Shown here: positions 5,942 through 10,940 of the stretch, in pieces
Position numbering within the stretch: position 1 is the stretch's first letter
How the letters are laid out: every line of letters starts with the position of its first letter
Assembly: GCA_027593305.1 (NCBI GenBank)
Contig: JAQCJA010000116.1
Location: forward strand, 1 to 10,940
Reading direction: 5' to 3'
DNA length: 10,940 nt
Source of the DNA: a bacterium
GTDB lineage: Bacteria > Latescibacterota > UBA2968 > UBA8231
Notes under the pieces: generated by a model
What the model was told of the DNA's origin: nothing
The model's input: only the letters and a program-made list of their open reading frames with translations
Databases searched by the model: none
Program-made: the position numbers and the translations under genes

Positions 5942-6223
5942 TCAGTCGCCGTTGTTGAATTTTTCGATGCTGATCTGATCGGCGCGCCCGATGATGACAG
6001 CGTCTGCAGGGAGGATCGTGTCGAAGGCGTTACATGCCTCTCGTGACACCTCGACAACGACGACATCCCCATCTTCCATGGCCTGCCATGTGACACTGAC
6101 TTCCGGCTCGCCCACAGGTTGCAGCGCGGCATCGACATCCTGGATCACATGTAAGGTCTTATCACGATAGACTTCAAGCGCCCGCGACAGTACCACGTGA
6201 CCGATGACTCGTGCCAGTTTCAT
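5942..6223 (-). CDS. BMC-P (EutN/CcmL family) vertex protein, divergent third copy
   Basis: A 93-residue protein starting MKLARVIGHVVLSRALEVYRD, with the family strand pattern and LPADAVIIGRAD near residues 71-82, which corresponds to the PVDAxIVGIxD end of EutN/CcmL. The usual DxVGAGxG and GSSAR segments are replaced by DGDVVVVEVSREACNAF. It is therefore a divergent pentamer subunit, probably a vertex cap with a different surface. The ATG at 6223 overlaps the stop of the preceding gene (ATGA), with GAGG 7 nt upstream. The overlap with the other two small genes suggests the three subunits are made in linked amounts. Confidence 0.85.
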   Translation of the reverse strand: MKLARVIGHVVLSRALEVYRDKTLHVIQDVDAALQPVGEPEVSVTWQAMEDGDVVVVEVSREACNAFDTILPADAVIIGRADQISIEKFNNGD

Positions 6224-6477
6224 GCGTCGGCCTCGTCGAGGATACCAACGATGACGCTGCGCAGGGGCGGATACTCGAGACCCGTGGCGTCGCTCGCGGC
6301 AGCGCCGGAATCGGTTACCAGAACCCTGCACCCCGTACCCGCGCCAATGGCGTCGACTGCCAGTTGCAGGCCACCGGCCCCCCCGTCCCCATCATCAACG
6401 ATGAGAATCCTTCTGCCACCCAGGGCCGGATGGTGCTCTGTCGCCACGACGGTGCCGACCACAGTACAGATCCTCAT
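6220..6477 (-). CDS. BMC-P (EutN/CcmL family) vertex protein, short second copy
   Basis: An 85-residue EutN/CcmL protein. It has MRICTVVGTVVATEHHPALGG at the N-terminus, RRILIVD at 22-28, VDAIGAGTG at 41-49 and LRSVIVGILDEAD at 72-84. The GSSAR segment is altered to DSGAAASDA, so the loop facing one side of the pentamer differs. At 85 residues it is at the short end of the family. ATG and stop overlap the neighbouring genes by 4 bp on both sides (ATGA), with GAGG 10 nt before the start. It is probably a shell vertex subunit. Confidence 0.9.
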   Translation of the reverse strand: MRICTVVGTVVATEHHPALGGRRILIVDDGDGGAGGLQLAVDAIGAGTGCRVLVTDSGAAASDATGLEYPPLRSVIVGILDEADA

Positions 6478-6782
6478 GCCGCCAATGCCTCAGCTGTTAC
6501 GTGCTGTCCAAGAGCCGTGACCGAAGCGACAATGCCCACGATCAGAGCGTCTACCGGGACCTGGCGCATGTCTGCCGCCTGTCGAGCCGAACTGCCCTGG
6601 ACAACCAGGACCAGATCACCCTCGCCGGCACCCACCGGGTCAAGAACGACCATGTGTTTCCGGGTGAAAATGAGGCCGTCCGTGTTCAGGCTGAGCAACT
6701 CGACAAGAAGCAACTTGTACCCCTGGAGGTTGTCCACCTTGGCGGAGGCCACCGCCTGACCCTTCACACGTGCCAGAATCAC
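6474..6782 (-). CDS. BMC-P (EutN/CcmL family) vertex protein, canonical first copy
   Basis: A 102-residue EutN/CcmL protein with VKGQAVASAKVDNLQGYKLL at 6-25, VLDPVGAGEGDLVLVVQGSSAR at 46-67 and VPVDALIVGIVASV at 75-88. This is the most canonical of the four vertex proteins here. The start is GTG at 6782: AGGAG lies 8 nt upstream, and the residues before it are non-conserved and overlap ispH. It begins 16 bp after the ispH stop, and its ribosome site lies within that gap, so it is very probably on the ispH transcript. It is the first organelle gene of the run. Confidence 0.93.
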   Translation of the reverse strand: MILARVKGQAVASAKVDNLQGYKLLLVELLSLNTDGLIFTRKHMVVLDPVGAGEGDLVLVVQGSSARQAADMRQVPVDALIVGIVASVTALGQHVTAEALAA

Positions 6783-6798
6783 CCGTTCATCTCCTGCG

Positions 6799-8067
6799 TC
6801 ATACGGCCACCGCCGGCTCGTGCAATGCCAGGCGGTCGAGGCCGAGTGCGACTTCTTCCGGGCCATATCCGTAGAACCCGGCGATCCTGCCAAGAACATC
6901 GTTCATCAGCACATCGGGGCAACTGGCCCCTGAGGTCAGGGCGATTCGAACGGGCAGGTTCTGCGGCAGCCAGTCCCGGGTCTCGATGTATTGCCGACGG
7001 TGGATATCAAAATGCCGGATACAGTCTGCGGAGTGCAATTCGTCCGCCGCACTGATGAGGAAACTGGGCATGACCTGTTCGCAGATTTCGACCAGATGTG
7101 CCGTATTGGAACTGTTGTAGCCGCCGACGATAACAGCCAGGTCGGGCTCGGCGTCCAACAGGGCTTTGGTCGCATTCTGGTTCCAGTTGGTCGCATAGCA
7201 CAGAGTATCGTTGGTATCGGCGAAATGATGACCCAGATCGTCGGCACCGTAGCGTTCCAGCAGGGCGTCGCGCAGGACGGCGGCGACTTCCGTGGTCTCC
7301 TCGGCGAGCATTGTCGTCTGATTGACCACGGCAACCCGCTGCAGATCGGTCTCCGGATCAAAGCCCTCCGACCACTTGCCGGAGAACAGCCCGCGAAACA
7401 GCTCGGGACTCATCCGCCCGGCAATGAAGTCCGCCACCTGCTGGGCCTCGGCCCGATTGAGCACGACGAGAGTCCTGCCGTGTTCCTTGGTATGCGAATG
7501 TGTCGCCTGGGTCTCTTCGTGCCGGAATTTTCCGTGGATGATGATGGTATAACCTTCGCGACCCAGCTCTTCTCCACGGTCCCAGACCTTTGACACGAAG
7601 GGGCAGGTCGTGTCGAAATCGCGGCGGAATTCTTCTGTCGTCGTATCGATGCCGCTGCGCTGCAGCGATTGTTCGATCTCGAGGGTCGTGCCGAAGGCGG
7701 GGATCAGGACCACATCTTCCGAGGAGATCTCACTCTCCTCGATGCGGCGTTCACCGTCGCTGTCATGGATGAAACGGATACCCCGTTGCTCCAGGTCATC
7801 GTTGACGAGAGGATTGTGAATGATCTCGCTCAGGAGGCTGATCTGGCGATCCGGGTGCCGCTCCAGCGCCGAGAATGCCATATGGATCGCACGCTCGACA
7901 CCAAAACAGAAGCCGAAGTGGCGCGGTACCAGCACCTCGAGGGCGCCCACTGTCAGTACCGTGGGCTGCAACGAACGCTTGCCCTCGTCCTGGCGGAAGT
8001 CCTTGATGCGTTGAATTACCGGCCCGGAGTAGTGGTTGGGCACGCGGTCGAACTGCTTGTAGGCCAT
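6799..8067 (-). CDS. ispH: 4-hydroxy-3-methylbut-2-enyl diphosphate reductase, long plant/cyanobacterial type
   Basis: A 422-residue IspH (LytB). This is the last enzyme of the non-mevalonate isoprenoid pathway, reducing HMBPP to IPP and DMAPP with an iron-sulfur cluster. The cluster cysteines are visible: Cys54 (HFGFCFGVERA), Cys155 (FDTTCPFVSKVW) and Cys290 (NDTLCYATNWNQNA). Active-site segments include EIIHNPLVN, HGKFRHEETQAT, NQTTMLAEET and TSGASCPDVLMNDV. HEETQAT and the roughly 40-residue N-terminal extension place it with the longer form known from plants and cyanobacteria, rather than the roughly 315-residue E. coli form. I chose the ATG at 8067. The frame stays open to 8283, but that part runs antisense to queC and is upstream of a promoter-like sequence. 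It appears to head the BMC transcript. Confidence 0.95.
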   Translation of the reverse strand: MAYKQFDRVPNHYSGPVIQRIKDFRQDEGKRSLQPTVLTVGALEVLVPRHFGFCFGVERAIHMAFSALERHPDRQISLLSEIIHNPLVNDDLEQRGIRFIHDSDGERRIEESEISSEDVVLIPAFGTTLEIEQSLQRSGIDTTTEEFRRDFDTTCPFVSKVWDRGEELGREGYTIIIHGKFRHEETQATHSHTKEHGRTLVVLNRAEAQQVADFIAGRMSPELFRGLFSGKWSEGFDPETDLQRVAVVNQTTMLAEETTEVAAVLRDALLERYGADDLGHHFADTNDTLCYATNWNQNATKALLDAEPDLAVIVGGYNSSNTAHLVEICEQVMPSFLISAADELHSADCIRHFDIHRRQYIETRDWLPQNLPVRIALTSGASCPDVLMNDVLGRIAGFYGYGPEEVALGLDRLALHEPAVAV

Positions 8068-8075
8068 GGCGCGAG

Positions 8076-8103
8076 AATCTAAGCAACACCCGGGGGGTGT
8101 CAA
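8076..8103 (-). promoter_or_regulatory. Predicted sigma70 promoter for ispH and the BMC gene run
   Basis: On the minus strand a perfect -35 box TTGACA (8103-8098) is followed after 16 bp by TAGATT (8081-8076), a 4/6 match to TATAAT. The -10 box ends only 8 bp before the ispH ATG, so transcription would begin at or within a few bases of the start codon. No ribosome site precedes that ATG, which fits a leaderless or nearly leaderless message. This is a prediction from consensus matching only. Confidence 0.55.
8086..8100. promoter_or_regulatory. Inverted repeat ACACCC-GGG-GGGTGT, possible operator
   Basis: A perfect 6-bp inverted repeat with a 3-bp centre lies between the predicted -35 and -10 boxes of ispH and in the spacer shared with the divergent queC. 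A regulator bound here would block the ispH/BMC promoter. It could also be a chance G/C run; no regulator gene is in the window. Confidence 0.3.
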
Positions 8104-8179
8104 TCTGACTATATTGCGTGGCAATGCGTCAGATTTCTCACAAATTCCCCGGCAACGGCCGATGGCACAGGAGTTGCCG

Positions 8180-8857
8180 GTGACGACAGCCATCGCCCTG
8201 CTCAGTGGTGGTCTGGACAGTTGCGTGGCGCTGGCCCAGGCCGTGACCCACCACGGCCGTCTCACCGCGGTGTTGCATGCCACCTACGGTCAGCGGACGG
8301 CAGCGCGCGAACACCAGGCGGCTCATGCCATTGCCGACCACTATGGGCTGGGGACCCGCCGCGATGTTGATCTGACCTGGCTGCGCGACATGGGCGGCTC
8401 GAGCCTGACAGACACCGCTCTGCCGATCCCCGGCGCTGACGACGATCAGGCCGTTCCGAGTACGTATGTCCCCTTTCGCAATGCGACGCTTCTGGCTGTG
8501 GCCGTCGCCTGGGCCGAAGTTCTGGGTGCTGGTGAGATCTTCTGTGGGGCACATGCCGCAGATTCGGCCTACCCGGACACCCAGCCAGCCTTCTTCTCAG
8601 CCTTCAATGAGCTCGTGCGGCAGGGTACGCCTGCCAAGACCCAAATCGACGTCCGGGCCCCCCTGCTGCATCTGGACAAGGCGGGCATCGTTCGCCGCGG
8701 CCAGGAACTGGGCGCGCCGCTGCATTTGACCTGGTCATGCTACGAACGGCAGGATCAGCCGTGTCGTCGCTGCCACAGTTGTCACCTACGGGCCCGAGGC
8801 TTTGCTGCAGCGGGCATCATCGACCCCGCCGGAGCCCATGGCTCCCATCCCTCCTGA
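8180..8857 (+). CDS. queC: 7-cyano-7-deazaguanine (preQ0) synthase
   Basis: A 225-residue QueC that makes preQ0 from 7-carboxy-7-deazaguanine with ATP and ammonia in the queuosine pathway. The PP-loop ATPase motif SGGLDS is at residues 9-14. The FRNATLLAVAVAWAE region, the AHAADSAYPDTQPAFF substrate segment and the zinc site SCYExxxxPCRRCHSCHLRARGF (Cys187, 195, 198, 201) are all present. I chose the GTG at 8180 because AGGAG lies 6 nt upstream and the PP-loop then falls close to the N-terminus as in the family. An in-frame ATG at 8162 would have no clear ribosome site, and an in-frame ATG at 8066 overlaps the ispH start. The next gene starts 11 bp after the stop, so they are probably one operon. 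Confidence 0.95.
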   Translation: MTTAIALLSGGLDSCVALAQAVTHHGRLTAVLHATYGQRTAAREHQAAHAIADHYGLGTRRDVDLTWLRDMGGSSLTDTALPIPGADDDQAVPSTYVPFRNATLLAVAVAWAEVLGAGEIFCGAHAADSAYPDTQPAFFSAFNELVRQGTPAKTQIDVRAPLLHLDKAGIVRRGQELGAPLHLTWSCYERQDQPCRRCHSCHLRARGFAAAGIIDPAGAHGSHPS

Positions 8858-8868
8858 AGAGACCAGAC

Positions 8869-10449
8869 ATGCTCATAGGATACGTCAGCGACGAACGCTA
8901 CGTCGCTTTGCCAGACACTCAGCTTGAGTTCATCAACGAGCGGGGCTCGACCGAAATTCGATCCAGAGCTTCGGGGGCCGTCTACGCCGATCTGCCCCCA
9001 GGACCATACGAGGTCGTGCTGGCCCGTTCCGGCTACGGCTCCAAACGTGTCCGCATGAACGTCATCGACGGCCGGCCGTATCAGTTCCGCCTGCTCGCCG
9101 ATTGCCTGCTCGGTTACGCCTGGCCCCGCTGCGTGCAGTCCGGGACCCGGGCCGAGTTTCGCGTGCACAGTCACAAGGCGTACAAGCTGGAACTGTTCCG
9201 CTACGGCATCAACAAGGAATTCATCCAGACCATCGGCTGGTACGACGAGCATGGCCCACGCGCCACGGTGCAGCTGACGCCGGACGGCGATTACACGCAG
9301 ACCGGCATTCAGTGGAATCGTTTCGGCTACGCCAGCCCGGCACACAAGCAGTATCAGACCGCGCCGGAACGCTCCGGACTCTACTATTTTCACGCGAGCA
9401 CCGCCGACGGCGACTTCTTTTCCTTCCCGTGGGTCGTCGCCCCGGCACAACCCACGGCGCCGATCGCGGTCCTGGCCAATGACATGAACTGGAACGCCTA
9501 CAACAACTTCGGTGGCCGCAGCAACTACATCCACCCGGATCGGTTCCCGCCGACGCCGACGGTGAATGCCCGGCTGGAACTGAACCGCTACACCAACCCG
9601 GAGCATATCAACTACAACGTCGAGGACTACGCACCCCTGTCCTTCGACCGACCCGAGCCGATCAACCACATCCCTCTGCACGTGCAGGCAACCGATCCCA
9701 TTGAAGGCCGTGCTGCCTGTCACGTGGCCGAGGCCGAGTGGCGCTATCTGGCCTGGATGGAGCGCGAAGGGTTCGCCTACGATCTGTGGTCTGAGAGTCA
9801 GTTACACAAAGGTGCGCTGAAGCTGGACGATTATCGGGTTCTGGTGATTACGACCCATCCGGAGTACTGGTCGGAAGAAATGTATTTCGGCGTCAAGAAG
9901 TGGGTCTTTGAGCGCGGTGGTCGTCTGATGTATCTCGGCGGCAATGGCCTGAACTGCAAGGTGGAGTTCATTGACGACACAACGATGAAGGTGTGGAACG
10001 GCGACGCCCGCGAGCAGGAACGCCGGGGTGCCGAGAGCCGCTTTAACCTGTACGCAGAGTCCGAGGCCAACCTCCTGGGCGTGGTTTTCACGCAGGCGGG
10101 AATCATGACGGCCGCACCCTATGAAGTCATCGATGCAGAGCACTGGACTCTTGCCGGCACCGGCGTGAAGTCCGGCGATGTCTTCGGCGAGGAAAGTCTG
10201 CACATGCGCATCCCCGGAGGGGCCTCAGGACACGAGACGGACAAGCGCTCTGCCAGTTCACCGGCCAACACACACGTGATTGCCCGGGGCATGAACCCGG
10301 ACAAGGGCGGGGGTGAAATTGTCCATTTCGACACAGACAGCGGCGGCCACGTTTTCTCCGTCGGCTCCATCACCTGGCCGGCATCAATTCTGGTCGATGA
10401 TGTGGTCTCCACGATGACTGCCAACGTCCTGAGACGCTTCGTTCAGTGA
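8869..10449 (+). CDS. N,N-dimethylformamidase large-subunit-like protein
   Basis: A 526-residue protein resembling the large (beta) subunit of N,N-dimethylformamidase, an iron amidohydrolase. Residues 1-66 look like a beta-sandwich (AVYADLPPGPYEVVLARSGYG). About 195-526 match the family's catalytic C-terminal part: NDMNWNAYNNFGGRSNYIHP (204-223), LELNRYTNPEHINYN, then a glutamine-amidotransferase-like fold with LVITTHPEYW, WVFERGGRLMYLGGNG and, near the end, GGHVFSVGSITWPASI. The characterised Paracoccus enzyme (from memory) uses a 2-Tyr-1-Glu iron site with a nearby His. Here His330/Glu332 in HPEYW and Tyr211 have matching spacing, and Tyr249 or Tyr254 could be the second tyrosine. No small-subunit gene is seen. 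The start ATG follows GAAGAGA; an upstream in-frame ATG at 8737 lies inside queC. No signal peptide. The substrate is unknown; another amide is as likely as dimethylformamide. Confidence 0.8.
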   Translation: MLIGYVSDERYVALPDTQLEFINERGSTEIRSRASGAVYADLPPGPYEVVLARSGYGSKRVRMNVIDGRPYQFRLLADCLLGYAWPRCVQSGTRAEFRVHSHKAYKLELFRYGINKEFIQTIGWYDEHGPRATVQLTPDGDYTQTGIQWNRFGYASPAHKQYQTAPERSGLYYFHASTADGDFFSFPWVVAPAQPTAPIAVLANDMNWNAYNNFGGRSNYIHPDRFPPTPTVNARLELNRYTNPEHINYNVEDYAPLSFDRPEPINHIPLHVQATDPIEGRAACHVAEAEWRYLAWMEREGFAYDLWSESQLHKGALKLDDYRVLVITTHPEYWSEEMYFGVKKWVFERGGRLMYLGGNGLNCKVEFIDDTTMKVWNGDAREQERRGAESRFNLYAESEANLLGVVFTQAGIMTAAPYEVIDAEHWTLAGTGVKSGDVFGEESLHMRIPGGASGHETDKRSASSPANTHVIARGMNPDKGGGEIVHFDTDSGGHVFSVGSITWPASILVDDVVSTMTANVLRRFVQ

Positions 10450-10549
10450 CCTGAAAGAGTCGCATTTGCCGAGACCTGAGGCACGCCTCTGGCGGCTGCA
10501 GTTTGCTTCGCTGTCGAAATCCCCTAATTTCTGGCGCACAATACCGAAT
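10450..10549 (+). other. Spacer before queF with a small inverted repeat
   Basis: These 100 bp between the dimethylformamidase-like gene and queF contain a 5-bp inverted repeat GAGGC-AC-GCCTC (10478-10489), extendable by CC/GG across a T-T mismatch. No T-run follows, so it is not a convincing terminator. TTGCTT (10503-10508) and TAATTT (10525-10530) with 16-bp spacing are a weak promoter candidate for queF. Confidence 0.3.
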
Positions 10550-10906
10550 ATGGCCGACACAACAGAAGACCTCATAGAGACGTTCCCCAACCCCAATCCG
10601 GGTCGGGATTTTACCATCGACATCGATTGTCCCGAGTTTACCTCGGTCTGTCCGAAGACGGGACATCCCGATTTCGGCACCATTCACATCACATATGTCC
10701 CAGACGGCCGCTGCATCGAGCTCAAATCTCTCAAGCTGTACCTGCAGTCGTACCGTCAGCGGGGCATCTTCTACGAAGCCGCAACGAATGTGATCCTCGA
10801 CCATCTTGTAGTCGCCTGTGCACCTCGACGAATGACCGTCGTCGGTGACTTCTCGGCACGAGGTGGCATAACCACGAAGATCACGGTTACCTATCCTGCG
10901 TCGTAA
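10550..10906 (+). CDS. queF: NADPH-dependent preQ0 reductase (7-cyano-7-deazaguanine reductase)
   Basis: A 118-residue QueF of the short unimodular type. It reduces the nitrile of preQ0 to the amine of preQ1, using NADPH, before insertion into tRNA. The catalytic cysteine is Cys34 in FTSVCPKTGHPDFG, with Asp41 in the same motif. The family signature ELKSLKLYLQSYR is at 57-69 and the conserved glutamate of the substrate pocket is probably Glu76 in FYEAATN. I chose the ATG at 10550 because NPNPGRDF follows at the usual distance. The open frame extends upstream to 10466 with non-conserved sequence. No good ribosome site is visible before either start. It acts directly after QueC, encoded on the same strand 1.7 kb upstream. 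Confidence 0.95.
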   Translation: MADTTEDLIETFPNPNPGRDFTIDIDCPEFTSVCPKTGHPDFGTIHITYVPDGRCIELKSLKLYLQSYRQRGIFYEAATNVILDHLVVACAPRRMTVVGDFSARGGITTKITVTYPAS

Positions 10907-10940
10907 ATGGCGCATTGAATGGCGACCACTTCACGGCGGC

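Larger units (their letters stand above)
8068..8179. other. Divergent intergenic region between ispH and queC
   Basis: This 112-bp spacer holds the start signals for both transcripts. For ispH see the promoter and inverted repeat. For queC there is a TATATT box (8110-8115) without a recognisable -35 partner, and an AGGAG ribosome site at 8169-8173. No small gene or RNA is evident. Confidence 0.6.

Noticed and set aside
8068..8283. A 72-residue N-terminal extension of IspH
   Set aside because: The extension runs antisense to queC, lies upstream of the predicted promoter and has no IspH-like sequence; the ATG at 8067 gives a normal long-type IspH.
8782..9723. A 313-codon minus-strand open frame antisense to the dimethylformamidase-like gene
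   Set aside because: No recognisable domain, and the plus-strand protein has conserved motifs throughout; this is a GC-composition shadow.
10478..10489. Rho-independent terminator before queF
   Set aside because: The stem is only 5 bp with a 2-nt loop and there is no T-run after it.

Overview
The window is dominated by a bacterial microcompartment (BMC) locus. It sits in a high-GC, apparently Gram-negative bacterial chromosome whose lineage I cannot fix from this sequence. The long plant/cyanobacterial-type IspH and the BMC make-up (several pentamer and tandem-domain shell genes, a PduP-like dehydrogenase and PduL) are compatible with several phyla, for example Planctomycetota, Myxococcota or Pseudomonadota. 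No RNA genes, insertion sequences or CRISPR arrays were seen.

Layout. Positions 1-8067 are one tightly packed, entirely minus-strand gene run, read from right to left. It opens with ispH (8067-6799) just downstream of a good sigma70-like promoter. Next come three overlapping EutN/CcmL-type vertex genes (6782-5942), a tandem-domain trimer (5889-5320), a 48-codon broken BMC-H copy (5295-5149) and a hexamer gene (5152-4886). These are followed by a PduP-like CoA-acylating aldehyde dehydrogenase (4868-3432), a fourth vertex gene (3421-3104), the phosphotransacylase PduL (3091-2396), a second trimer/hexamer pair (2370-1813, 1802-1536), a Cys-rich protein with an EutT-like N-terminus (1526-1044), and two more tandem-domain shell genes (1042-452 and 450 to the left edge, the last cut by the window). 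Most junctions are 4-bp overlaps or gaps of 1-25 bp. The exceptions are a 52-bp gap before the first trimer gene and the scar between the first trimer and hexamer genes.

How it works together. The shell proteins would build a polyhedral protein organelle. The aldehyde dehydrogenase converts an aldehyde to acyl-CoA, and PduL converts acyl-CoA to acyl-phosphate while recycling CoA inside. This is the common core of catabolic BMCs (metabolosomes). The enzyme that makes the aldehyde, and so defines the substrate, is not in the window. It may lie beyond the left edge. PduL, the dehydrogenase and the Cys-rich protein each carry a terminal amphipathic helix of the kind that targets cargo to BMCs.

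On the plus strand, diverging from ispH across a 112-bp spacer, are queC (8180-8857), an N,N-dimethylformamidase-like protein gene (8869-10449) and queF (10550-10906). QueC and QueF are consecutive steps of queuosine precursor (preQ1) synthesis; the gene between them has no evident link to that pathway.

The most notable points are a near-identical duplication of the BMC-T/BMC-H pair on either side of the enzyme core, a mini-gene made of a truncated BMC-H start translationally coupled to the intact BMC-H gene, an unfamiliar Cys-rich protein, and apparent co-transcription of ispH with the organelle genes.
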